From Proteobacteria bacterium SG_bin4 (GTDB lineage Bacteria > Pseudomonadota > Gammaproteobacteria > Burkholderiales > Nitrosomonadaceae), in contig LWDH01000044.1 in the NCBI GenBank assembly GCA_002083395.1, forward strand, positions 36,130-100,129: 64,000 nt of DNA. The letters are read 5' to 3'. Within the stretch, counting starts at the first letter, position 1. Each line of letters opens with the position of its first letter. Made by a program: the position numbers and the translations under genes. A model generated the notes under the pieces. The model was not told the origin of the DNA. It saw only the letters and a list, made by a program, of their open reading frames with translations, and searched no databases. Below are positions 40,965 to 49,338 of the stretch, piece by piece.

Positions 40965-41178
40965 ATAACCTCTCTCGAATTATTGAATATGCGCCTGGCA
41001 GATTTTCGGACTTATCGAAGGATTTCGATGAAACGTCAACAGTCTGTTCACGCAATAACCGTTGACTTAAAAGAAATTTGGTCTTGGTAGGACAGGATTT
41101 ACAAGGGCATTGCGGCCTATTGTACATGGCTGCCTATTAAATAGACAGCCGCTGCTTCAAATATCGATCGGTGTTTCC

Positions 41179-41991
41179 TTAAATCCTCATCTGCTTTCGC
41201 ACCGCCCAGGCGAACAGCCGCGCGCCTAACAACCAGCGGGAAATCACTGCGGTTTTCGAATCCCACGGCAATGCGTGCCGGACGGGCCGGATCGACCGGT
41301 TCACTGCTTTCAGAATTGCTCTGGCAATGATTTCCGGACCGGGTGCTTGCGGTTCTCCAGCGAGCAGCCGATGCAAACCGTCGATGATATTGCGATACAC
41401 CGGGGGATGTTGAACAGTCTCGAGCAACGCGAATTCCTTCTCGGCGAATTCGGTTTTGATCAGACCGGGCGCGATGACAACGACATCGATTCCCAACGCT
41501 TTGACTTCGCCGCGCAGCGATTCCGATAAGGCTTCGACCGCGTGTTTCGACGCGGCGTACCAGCCGAAACCCGGCAGTGCGATTTTTCCGAGAATCGAGG
41601 AAATGTTGACGATGCAGCCCGATCGTTGTTCGCGCATATGCGGCAGGACGGCTTGAATGAAATGCGCGTAACCGAACACGTTCACTTCGAATTGACGATA
41701 CGCGGCTTCCATCGAGACGCATTCGAGCGTGCCCAGTTGGCCGTAACCGGCATTATTGACAAGCACATCGATGCGGCCTTTGGTTGCGATGACATGCGCC
41801 ACCGCCGCATTAACCGCCGCGAGATCGGTTACATCGAGCGGAAGCGGTTCGATGCTATCCGAACGGATTTGCTCCAGCCGCTGTTCCCGGCGCGCCATTG
41901 CAAACACATAAAAACCATGCTGCGCCAGCAAGCAAGCCGTAGCTTTGCCGATTCCGCTCGATGCACCAGTCACCAATGCAATTCGTTGCAT
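41179..41991 (-). CDS. Short-chain dehydrogenase/reductase
   Basis: The 270-residue classical SDR has the cofactor loop TGASSGIGKATACLL (about 9-22), the NNAGYGQLG motif, the catalytic Ser in VNISSILGKIALPGFGWY, and Tyr-Lys in WYAASKHAVEAL. An Arg-containing second strand (MARREQRLEQI) suggests NADP(H). AAAGGA before the ATG at 41991 decides the start over the GTG six codons upstream. The substrate is unknown. It has no operon partner on its strand within 150 bases. Confidence 0.92.
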   Translation of the reverse strand: MQRIALVTGASSGIGKATACLLAQHGFYVFAMARREQRLEQIRSDSIEPLPLDVTDLAAVNAAVAHVIATKGRIDVLVNNAGYGQLGTLECVSMEAAYRQFEVNVFGYAHFIQAVLPHMREQRSGCIVNISSILGKIALPGFGWYAASKHAVEALSESLRGEVKALGIDVVVIAPGLIKTEFAEKEFALLETVQHPPVYRNIIDGLHRLLAGEPQAPGPEIIARAILKAVNRSIRPVRHALPWDSKTAVISRWLLGARLFAWAVRKQMRI

Positions 41992-42091
41992 ATCGCAATC
42001 CTTTTTCACGATCCAGGCTATCGATCTTGCCGGGAAATCCGGGATACAATAAACCGATGCCTGTTAATTCAGCAATTCCTGCGAGTATTTT

Positions 42092-42400
42092 ATGCCACTG
42101 CAAAACATTTTTTCAGCGATTCCACGGGATCTATCCGCGGAAGTTTTCGAGACTTTGATCGAAAGCAATTCGATCAAGATTGAACGGATCGTTTCAAAAG
42201 GCCAGCAATCGCTTTGGTACGATCAGGCGCAACACGAATGGGTCATGGTTCTGAAAGGACAAGCGGTACTATCGTTCGACGATCAAACGTCGGTACAGCT
42301 TGGAGAGGGCGATTTCATCAATATCCCCTCTCATAAAAAACATCGGGTTTCTTGGACGGATCCCGATCAGGAAACGATTTGGCTGGCGATTCATTATTAA
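42092..42400 (+). CDS. Cupin domain protein
   Basis: The 102-residue protein is a single small cupin: WYDQAQHEWVMVLKGQAVLSFDD (motif 1, with His and Glu as metal ligands) and GDFINIPSHKKHRVSWTDPDQETIWLAIHY (motif 2). Candidates of this type are metal-dependent isomerases or binding proteins, often of unknown substrate. It is divergent from the SDR gene, 100 bases apart. Confidence 0.9.
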   Translation: MPLQNIFSAIPRDLSAEVFETLIESNSIKIERIVSKGQQSLWYDQAQHEWVMVLKGQAVLSFDDQTSVQLGEGDFINIPSHKKHRVSWTDPDQETIWLAIHY

Positions 42401-42446
42401 GCCGATCAGGCATCTTCAGCCGATCCGGCTTAAGGTGAATCAAAAA

Positions 42447-42659
42447 TTACTTGCTCGACAAATGACCGTATTTTTGGCGGAATTTTTCAACCCGGCCGGC
42501 AGTATCCACAATTTTCTGTTTTCCGGTATAAAACGGATGACATTGCGAACATACTTCGATACTTAAAGCCTTGTTCATGGTCGAACGCGTTTTAAACACA
42601 TTGCCGCAACTGCAAGTAACGGTAATCTCCTGGTAGTCTGGGTGAATTTCTGCTTTCAT
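42447..42659 (-). CDS. rpmE: 50S ribosomal protein L31
   Basis: The 70-residue ribosomal protein has the L31 pattern MKAEIHPDYQEITVTCSCGNVFKTRSTM and the second pair CSQCHPFYTGKQKIVDTAGRVEKF. The four cysteines (CSC and CSQC) mark the zinc-containing C+ form, so zinc-dependent replacement by a C- paralog is possible elsewhere in the genome. GAGGAAG sits before the ATG. It follows rho on the same strand. Confidence 0.97.
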   Translation of the reverse strand: MKAEIHPDYQEITVTCSCGNVFKTRSTMNKALSIEVCSQCHPFYTGKQKIVDTAGRVEKFRQKYGHLSSK

Positions 42660-42755
42660 TTACTGCTTCCTCAATGACTGATCCCAAAAGGGAAAATTAA
42701 AAAGTTGTGTATTATCCTTTATTGCGGATGCCGGTGCAACTGCCGTGATCCAAAC

Positions 42756-44015
42756 CTATACCCGCCGCATGGAATCAAAAAAATCCGAATTGTTCTTGGT
42801 TGCCTTGATTTTATCGAGCAAAAACGACATTGCATCCATATCATCCATTGGGTGCAGCAATTTGCGCAATACCCATATTTTTTGCAGCACTTCGGGTGGA
42901 ATCAACAATTCTTCGCGGCGGGTGCCGGAGCGATTCACGTTAATCGCCGGATAAATGCGCTTCTCGGCCATGCGCCGGTCCAAATGGATTTCCATATTAC
43001 CGGTGCCTTTGAATTCTTCATAAATCACATCGTCCATGCGCGAGCCGGTATCAATCAGCGCGGTGGCGATAATAGTCAGCGAGCCGCCTTCCTCAACATT
43101 GCGGGCCGCACCGAAAAAGCGTTTGGGCCGTTGCAAGGCATTGGCATCGACACCGCCGGTCAATACTTTGCCGGAAGCCGGTACCACCGTGTTATACGCG
43201 CGCGCCAAACGGGTAATCGAATCGAGTAAGATTACTACGTCTTTTTTATGCTCGACCAGGCGTTTGGCTTTCTCGATCACCATTTCAGCAACCTGCACAT
43301 GCCGTGTCGCGGCTTCATCGAATGTCGATGAAATCACTTCGCCTCTGACGGAGCGGATCATGTCGGTCACTTCCTCGGGACGCTCGTCGATCAGCAGCAC
43401 GATCAAGATCACATCCGGATAATTGGCCGCGATGGCATGCGCAATGTGCTGCAGCATCACGGTTTTACCGGACTTGGGACTGGCAACCAGCAAACCGCGC
43501 TGGCCTTTACCGATCGGCGCGATCAAATCAATAATCCGGCCAGTAATATTTTCTTCGGCTTTGATATCGCGTTCCAGCATCAACCGTTCATCCGGGAATA
43601 GCGGCGTCAGATTTTCAAATAGAATTTTTTGCTTGGAGTTTTCTGGTGGTTCGTTATTGACTTTATCCACCTTGACCAGCGCAAAATAACGCTCGCCGTC
43701 TTTGGGCGGACGGATCTCTCCGTCGATCGAATCTCCGGTATGCAAATTAAACCGGCGGATCTGACTTGGAGAGATATAAATGTCGTCAGGACCGGCAAGA
43801 TACGAAGTGTCCGGGGAGCGTAAAAACCCGAAGCCATCCTGGAGCACTTCCAAGGTCCCATGTCCATAGATATTTTCACCCTTCTTAGCCTGATTCTTTA
43901 GCAATGCGAAAATCAAGTCCTGCTTTCGCATTCGGTTGGCTCCGTCAATTTCGTTTTCGACAGCCATTTTTACTAATTCGGTGACATGTAAATTTTTAAG
44001 ATCAGATAAGCGCAT
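42756..44015 (-). CDS. rho: Transcription termination factor Rho
   Basis: The 419-residue hexameric RNA helicase ends rho-dependent transcripts. The N-terminal Rho domain (MRLSDLKNLHVTELVKMAVENEIDGANRMRKQDLIFALLKNQA) is followed by the cold-shock-like RNA-binding part (GTLEVLQDGFGFLRSPDTSYLAGPDDIYISPSQIRRF), Walker A ASPKSGKT near 180, the Q-loop region and LLDSITRLARAYN. Length matches the usual 418-420. The order thioredoxin-rho-rpmE on the minus strand is the classic betaproteobacterial arrangement. Confidence 0.99.
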   Translation of the reverse strand: MRLSDLKNLHVTELVKMAVENEIDGANRMRKQDLIFALLKNQAKKGENIYGHGTLEVLQDGFGFLRSPDTSYLAGPDDIYISPSQIRRFNLHTGDSIDGEIRPPKDGERYFALVKVDKVNNEPPENSKQKILFENLTPLFPDERLMLERDIKAEENITGRIIDLIAPIGKGQRGLLVASPKSGKTVMLQHIAHAIAANYPDVILIVLLIDERPEEVTDMIRSVRGEVISSTFDEAATRHVQVAEMVIEKAKRLVEHKKDVVILLDSITRLARAYNTVVPASGKVLTGGVDANALQRPKRFFGAARNVEEGGSLTIIATALIDTGSRMDDVIYEEFKGTGNMEIHLDRRMAEKRIYPAINVNRSGTRREELLIPPEVLQKIWVLRKLLHPMDDMDAMSFLLDKIKATKNNSDFFDSMRRV

Positions 44016-44158
44016 GGATGGGCTCGGAAAAGGGGGTTTACGTATTAAAAGATTAAAGTGCCGGAAGGAAAGCGATGACGGACGGGAAAGTATCAGCTAC
44101 GGCCGTGGCCTACATCAAAGTTAGTCCACAAGACTCATTGTTCAACAGGGTCAGTGGG

Positions 44159-44485
44159 TTAAATGTGGCTGTCAATAAACGCGGTTAATTGCGATTTTGA
44201 GAGTGCGCCCACTTTCGTCGCTTCAATATTGCCGTTCTTGAACAACATCAGTGTCGGAATTCCACGAATGCCGTATTTAGGCGGTGTCGACTGATTTTCA
44301 TCAATATTGAGTTTCGCAACTTTCAAACGATCGCCGTATTCATTCGCGATTTCGTCAAGAATCGGGGCTATCATCTTGCATGGACCACACCACTCCGCCC
44401 AGTAATCCACTAAAACGGGAACTGTCGACTGCAACACTTCCGCTTCGAAATTTGCATCGGTTACATAATGAATATGCTGACTCAT
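44159..44485 (-). CDS. trxA: Thioredoxin
   Basis: The 108-residue protein is a canonical cytoplasmic thioredoxin with the WCGPC active site (residues 31-35) in DYWAEWCGPCKMIAPILDEIANEYG, the cis-Pro in GIRGIPTLMLFKNG and length matching TrxA. AGAGGA precedes the ATG by six bases. It lies about 140 bases upstream of rho on the same strand; the Rho gene may be read through from it. Confidence 0.98.
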   Translation of the reverse strand: MSQHIHYVTDANFEAEVLQSTVPVLVDYWAEWCGPCKMIAPILDEIANEYGDRLKVAKLNIDENQSTPPKYGIRGIPTLMLFKNGNIEATKVGALSKSQLTAFIDSHI

Positions 44486-44701
44486 AAAATCCTCTTTTAT
44501 TAAATTATTAGTTTCAGGAATAGTTACCTCAGTATTATCGCTGAGATGGGTTTACTTGATCGCTTGGAAAAAAGCTGTAAAAGAAAGGTATTAATACGAA
44601 TTGGCAATGCTATAGAAAAACCTGCAAAAAGGGAAGTGGCACTCCCCCTAAAAATTCAATCCGGGAGTCAAATGTACGAAAATTGTCAACACCGCCGATC
44701 G

Positions 44702-45757
44702 TCACGGCAACGACTGCGGAAAAACCACCAAATGATGCGTTTCGAGTTTGATACCGATTTTCTCGCCAACCAGATGATTATGATGACTGGGAACCAACGC
44801 CAGAATCCGCTCACCCCCGGCAAGACGCAAGGCATACAGAATCTCCGCACCCCGGAACGCCTTGCTGATGATGGTTGCCTGTAACGGACTGGCATCATCG
44901 TGAACGATATCATCCGGTCTAAGCAAGACTTCGACGACATCACCCGTTACACAGTGACGCGGTACTTCACCCTCGATCACCCCGAGTTCGATCTCAACTT
45001 GCTGCGGATTTTTCACAGTGCCGGTCACAAAAACGCCTTGCCCGATAAAATCAGCGACAAACCGGTTAGCGGGATGATGGTATAAATTAAAAGCGGTATC
45101 CCATTGCTGCATTGCGCCGTGGTTCATAACGCCGATCTCATCTGCAATTGCAAAAGCTTCGGCTTGATCATGCGTTACCAGAATGGCGGTTATTTTCTGG
45201 TGCTTCAGAATCTCGCGGACTTCCATGCTCAAGCGTTCGCGCAAGCTGACATCGAGATTGGAAAAAGGCTCATCCAGCAGCAATAATGCCGGTTTCGGCG
45301 CTAATGCCCGCGCCAGCGCCACGCGCTGTTGCTGGCCGCCCGAAAGCTCATGCGGATATTTTTTTGCGACCGTGGCGAGATGAACAACATGCAGCAACTC
45401 TTCAACACGCTGTTCGCGTTCGTTTTTGGTTAACCGATGCAGACCAAAACCGATATTGGCAGCAACGTCGAGATGCGGAAACAACGCATAATCTTGAAAA
45501 ACCATCCCGATCCGCCTGTTTTCCGGCGGCACCTGATGCTTGGGATCACTGACGCACACGCCATTCAGCAAAATTTCTCCCGCCGATACTGGTTCAAATC
45601 CGGCGATACAACGCAACGCCGTGGTTTTCCCGCAGCCGCTCGGGCCCAGCAAGCAACCGATTTGACCTTGCTGCAAGGTCAACGATAAATCTTGAATAAC
45701 AACCTGCGAGCCATAGGCCTGGCGGACATTTTTCAGCTGCAACAGAACGTTACCCAT
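44702..45757 (-). CDS. fbpC: Iron(III) ABC transporter ATP-binding protein
   Basis: The 351-residue ATPase has Walker A LGPSGCGKTT, signature LSGGQQQRVALARALAPKP, Walker B LLLLDEPFSNLD and the H-loop VTHDQAEA. The C-terminal part (about 240-350) carries an OB-type regulatory domain, as in FbpC/PotA-type importers. It follows the permease gene with a four-base gap. In the operon order SBP, permease, ATPase, it powers ferric ion uptake; substrate is set by the SBP. Confidence 0.93.
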   Translation of the reverse strand: MGNVLLQLKNVRQAYGSQVVIQDLSLTLQQGQIGCLLGPSGCGKTTALRCIAGFEPVSAGEILLNGVCVSDPKHQVPPENRRIGMVFQDYALFPHLDVAANIGFGLHRLTKNEREQRVEELLHVVHLATVAKKYPHELSGGQQQRVALARALAPKPALLLLDEPFSNLDVSLRERLSMEVREILKHQKITAILVTHDQAEAFAIADEIGVMNHGAMQQWDTAFNLYHHPANRFVADFIGQGVFVTGTVKNPQQVEIELGVIEGEVPRHCVTGDVVEVLLRPDDIVHDDASPLQATIISKAFRGAEILYALRLAGGERILALVPSHHNHLVGEKIGIKLETHHLVVFPQSLP

Positions 45758-45761
45758 ACGA

Positions 45762-47426
45762 TTACTTTTCAGTTTGGCGCATCAATAAGAAAATCGGGAT
45801 CAATCCTGCCAATACCAAGGTGACGGCAGGCAAAGCCGCTTGATCCCACTGGCCTTCGGAGGTCATTTCATAAATGCGGACCGCCAGCGTATCCCAACCG
45901 AACGGACGGGTCATCAGCGTGATCGGCATCTCCTTCATGACATCGACAAACACTAAGGCAGCCGCGGTAAAAATGCCCGATTTCAAGATCGGCGCTTGCA
46001 CTTTCCTGATCATAGACCAACCATGCACGCCCAAACTCATCGCCGCTTCGTCGATACTCGGCGTTATCCGCTGCATTGCGCTATCAACCGGATAGTGGCT
46101 GACCGCCATGAAACGGATCAAATAAGCAATCAGCATTGCAACCAGCGTACCTTGCAAGATTTGACCGGTATCCATCTGAAACCAGTTCAGCGCCAGTTCG
46201 CTGAGTCGCGCATCCAGCCACGTCAACGGTAGATAAACACCGATTGCGAGAACCGCGCCGGGTAATGCATAACCAATGGTCGCGATGCGCACGGCATTTT
46301 TGGTCGCAGTATCCGGGTATCGCCGCGCCGCATAGACCATCGCAATCACCATCGCACAAATCAACAATGCCGCCATGCCGGACAACGATAGCGAATGCCA
46401 TAGAAAATCCAGATAGCGGGCAAAATCATAATCATGCGCAAACGAATCGGCCGCCCAATAGCTTAACTGCATGACCGGCAGCAAAAAAGCCAGAAACAAC
46501 ACGCTGAACATGGATCCGCTCACCAATCCCCCCTGCCATCCGCTTAACGTGATGCGCTGCGCGCGTGCACTTCGTTTGGATTCTGCGTAACGCATACGCG
46601 CGCGGAATTGCTGTTCCAGCACAATCACCACAAAGACGATAATAATCAACAAGGAAGCAAGTTGCGAAGCCGCTTGCAAGGAAAACATGCTAAACCATGC
46701 TTTGTAAATAGCGGTGGTGAAAGTATTGTAATTAAACACCGCCACCGTGCCAAAATCCGCCAGTGTTTCCATTAGCACCAGCATCAAGCCGCCGGCAATC
46801 CAAGGACGCGCCATCGGCAACGCCACTTTGAAAAAGCCCTGCACTTTGTTTAAACCCAGCGATTGAGCGACTTCCAGCGAACGCTTGCCCTGACTTAAGA
46901 AAGCATTTTTCGCCAGCAAATAGACATAGGGATAAAAAGCCAATGTCATGACCAGGATCACGCCCGCTCTGCCGCGTATTTCCGGAAACCACGGCAAATC
47001 AGAATCCAGCCACGCGCGCAAAGTCGTTTGCACCGGTCCGGTAAAATCAAACAAACCCAATGCGACAAAGGCTGTCACATAGGCCGGCATGGCCATCGGT
47101 AACAACAATGCCCAAGCGAAGAACCGCCGCCCGGGAAATTCATAGACCGAGATAAACCAGGCCAACCCGATACCGACCACCGCGGTGCCGCAGATAACCC
47201 CCGCGGCGAGCCAAAAGGTATTGATTAATATATCCGGAAGCGTGGTTTCAAGCAGATGCCGCCAGATGTCGCCGGCAGGCGCCAGCAATGACGACACTAC
47301 CACAGCAACCGGCGCCAACACCAGTGCGGCTGCGATAAAAGGCACCAAGCGCCAGAATGTTAAGAACCGATAACGAGGAGACAGCGCGGACAGTTTTTCA
47401 CCAGAAAGAGCATTATGCTTGAACAC
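45762..47426 (-). CDS. fbpB: Iron(III) ABC transporter permease
   Basis: The 554-residue inner-membrane protein has two fused permease halves with about 12 helices, as in FbpB. The EAA-type loops are seen in SLEVAQSLGLNKVQGFFKVALPMARPWI in the first half and in MSLGVHGWSMIRKVQAPILKSGI in the second. The start is GTG. It begins 38 bases after the SBP stop. Confidence 0.93.
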   Translation of the reverse strand: MFKHNALSGEKLSALSPRYRFLTFWRLVPFIAAALVLAPVAVVVSSLLAPAGDIWRHLLETTLPDILINTFWLAAGVICGTAVVGIGLAWFISVYEFPGRRFFAWALLLPMAMPAYVTAFVALGLFDFTGPVQTTLRAWLDSDLPWFPEIRGRAGVILVMTLAFYPYVYLLAKNAFLSQGKRSLEVAQSLGLNKVQGFFKVALPMARPWIAGGLMLVLMETLADFGTVAVFNYNTFTTAIYKAWFSMFSLQAASQLASLLIIIVFVVIVLEQQFRARMRYAESKRSARAQRITLSGWQGGLVSGSMFSVLFLAFLLPVMQLSYWAADSFAHDYDFARYLDFLWHSLSLSGMAALLICAMVIAMVYAARRYPDTATKNAVRIATIGYALPGAVLAIGVYLPLTWLDARLSELALNWFQMDTGQILQGTLVAMLIAYLIRFMAVSHYPVDSAMQRITPSIDEAAMSLGVHGWSMIRKVQAPILKSGIFTAAALVFVDVMKEMPITLMTRPFGWDTLAVRIYEMTSEGQWDQAALPAVTLVLAGLIPIFLLMRQTEK

Positions 47427-47464
47427 GCTGCAATTGGCTGATAACGCGATGAACTACCGCTCGT

Positions 47465-48478
47465 TTAGCGATAGCCCGCGCGATCCATCAGCTTTACGGC
47501 AGCCGTTTGTAACTCACCCGCTTTCGCCAGATTCATCGGATTCTGTTTGAAATTGCCCCATGATGCGACAAACGGATCCGCTGCAATCTTCGGATTAACC
47601 GGATATTCCATGTTCACGTCGGCAAACAGGTTTTGCGCTTTGTCCGACGATAAAAATTCCAGCAGTTTGATCGCGGCGGCTTCGTTACGGCCGTGACGCG
47701 TGACACCGGCGCCGGAGATGTTGACATGCACGCCGCCGTCATTCTGATTCGGCCAGAAAACCGCCAGCGGCAGCTTGGGATCCTTGCTCATCAGCCGGCC
47801 AAAATAATAGGTATTGACGATCGTCACATCGCATTTACCGGCGGCCACGAATTCCAATGCACGGGTATCGTCGGATAAAGGATCGGTGGCCAGATTCGCC
47901 ACCCAGCCCTTCACGATTGCTTCGGTCTTGGCTTCGCCATGCTCGGCGATCATCATCGCCACCAGCGACTGGTTATAAACTTTCTTTGAAGTACGCAAGC
48001 ATAAACGATTGCGCCATTTGGGATCGGCCAAATCTTCGTAAGTCGATAGCTCTTCCGGTTTCACTTTCTTGGTGTTGTAAATCAGCGTCCGCGCCCGGAT
48101 CGACAAACCGAACCATTCATTCGCCGGATCACGTAAATGCGCCGGGATATTGCTCTCCAGCACATCCGACTTGACCGGTTTCAACAACCCCGCCTGCGCT
48201 GCCGCCCAAAGATTTCCGGCATCGGCGGTGATCAGCATATCAGCCGGCGTGTTTTTCCCTTCGGCTTCGAGCCGCGCCAGCAGCGCGCCTTCATTGTCGG
48301 TCGTATATTTGACTTTGATGCCGGTTTCCTTGGTAAACGCATCGAACATCGGTTTTATGAGTTGTTCGATACGCGCGGAATAAACGACCACTTCTTCCGC
48401 ATGAACCGGTTGAATAGCAACGAGCGTAAACAGGAAAAAAAACGCAGCCAAGAAATGGCATTTAATAAGACGTGACAT
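47465..48478 (-). CDS. fbpA: Iron(III) ABC transporter substrate-binding protein
   Basis: The 337-residue periplasmic protein has a signal peptide (about 1-27, cut after HAEE-type site at QPVHA) and a type II binding fold: VVVYSARIEQLIKPMFDAFTKETGIKVKYTTDNEGALLARLEAEGKNTPADML. Tyr residues at VNTYYFGRLM supply the iron-binding tyrosine pair. It heads the operon; a Fur-like site overlapping the -35 region lies 60 bases upstream. The call as a ferric binding protein fits both residues and regulation. Confidence 0.93.
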   Translation of the reverse strand: MSRLIKCHFLAAFFFLFTLVAIQPVHAEEVVVYSARIEQLIKPMFDAFTKETGIKVKYTTDNEGALLARLEAEGKNTPADMLITADAGNLWAAAQAGLLKPVKSDVLESNIPAHLRDPANEWFGLSIRARTLIYNTKKVKPEELSTYEDLADPKWRNRLCLRTSKKVYNQSLVAMMIAEHGEAKTEAIVKGWVANLATDPLSDDTRALEFVAAGKCDVTIVNTYYFGRLMSKDPKLPLAVFWPNQNDGGVHVNISGAGVTRHGRNEAAAIKLLEFLSSDKAQNLFADVNMEYPVNPKIAADPFVASWGNFKQNPMNLAKAGELQTAAVKLMDRAGYR

Positions 48479-48529
48479 GAAAAACTTCCAAGCAAAAATG
48501 TTGAAAAACCGGATTAACCTATGGCCGGT

Positions 48530-48564
48530 ACTATAGTATGGATAAGAATAATTATCAATTATCC
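48530..48564 (-). promoter_or_regulatory. Fur-box-like operator over the fbpABC promoter
   Basis: On the minus strand TTGATA (-35, plus-strand 48553-48558) and TATAGT (-10, plus-strand 48530-48535) are 17 bases apart. Plus-strand GATAAGAATAATTATC and the adjoining AATTATCC match the repeated GATAAT hexamers of the Fur box. The site overlaps the last codons and stop of the DUF3750 gene. Iron-dependent repression is inferred. Confidence 0.78.
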
Positions 48565-49316
48565 GCTACCGGTTGAAACCAACCGCTGAGTTCCTTGCGT
48601 CCGACCAACGGCAGCTTGATCGCCGGGGGATCGAGATCGACACCGAAAGACAATCCGAGAAAATTGAATTCGATGCCTTCGACTTCACTGACCAATACCC
48701 CCATCAAACCGAATAACGAAACCTGAAAACCGCTGCCGCTCGGTGCCTGGCCGATCAATTTGTAACCAAGATAATCCTTGCCGATCGCCGTCGGTGGCAA
48801 GTCCAGTTGCAATTCCGGCACGGCGCGTGAAATCCAAGCCACAAATGTATTGGAATTCGGTCCCGGCCAGATCGTGTAATTCTTAGGATACGGATAATTG
48901 CGCGCGGCTTCGTCGATTTTCGCAATCAGCGCGTCCACGCCTTCGCCGCGCTTATCCAGCAGCAGTTCGGGCATATTGCCGTACCAGCGCCGGTCCGGCA
49001 CATTGTCATAAATCACCACCACCGGCAGCTTCCGCCGCTGCATCCAGCCGATCACTTCGTAAATCGTGAACGATTCTGCCGCCGTGGGCTTGACCGCAAT
49101 CCAGGTATGAATCCCCAAATAGCCGCGCCAGCTGAATGCGCGCGCGCCATATACCTGCACGACCGCCTCCGGCGTTGTGGCCGGATCCGGCGCGATACCG
49201 GCCGGTTCGCGGCTGGCATTCCACCAGTATTGCGCCTGCGCGCGGTGCGGCGTCGCGGCAATCAGCACCACTCCCAGTGTCAGCAGTATAGAAAAAAAGA
49301 TAGCGATCCGTTTCAT
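48555..49316 (-). CDS. DUF3750 family protein
   Basis: The 253-residue protein has an N-terminal signal/anchor (MKRIAIFFSILLTLGVVLIAATPHRAQA) and a DUF3750 body: VVQVYGARAFSWRGYLGIHTWIAVKPTAAESFTIYEVIGW, PELLLDKRGEGVDALIAKI, YPYPKNYTIWPGPNSNTFVAWI. The His, Trp and NSNTF residues echo papain-like NlpC/P60 or lipid-hydrolysing folds; the activity is unproven. It is 23 bases downstream of a GTPase gene, on the same strand, and its end houses the promoter of the iron transporter. Confidence 0.88.
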   Translation of the reverse strand: MKRIAIFFSILLTLGVVLIAATPHRAQAQYWWNASREPAGIAPDPATTPEAVVQVYGARAFSWRGYLGIHTWIAVKPTAAESFTIYEVIGWMQRRKLPVVVIYDNVPDRRWYGNMPELLLDKRGEGVDALIAKIDEAARNYPYPKNYTIWPGPNSNTFVAWISRAVPELQLDLPPTAIGKDYLGYKLIGQAPSGSGFQVSLFGLMGVLVSEVEGIEFNFLGLSFGVDLDPPAIKLPLVGRKELSGWFQPVADN

Positions 49317-49338
49317 TTAATCATTGACTTAAACTGTT

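Noticed and set aside
41128..41150. Near-palindrome GGCTGCCTATT/AAATAGACAGCC as a terminator.
   Set aside because: No T tract on either side, and the spacing to the SDR stop is not informative; left out of the feature list.
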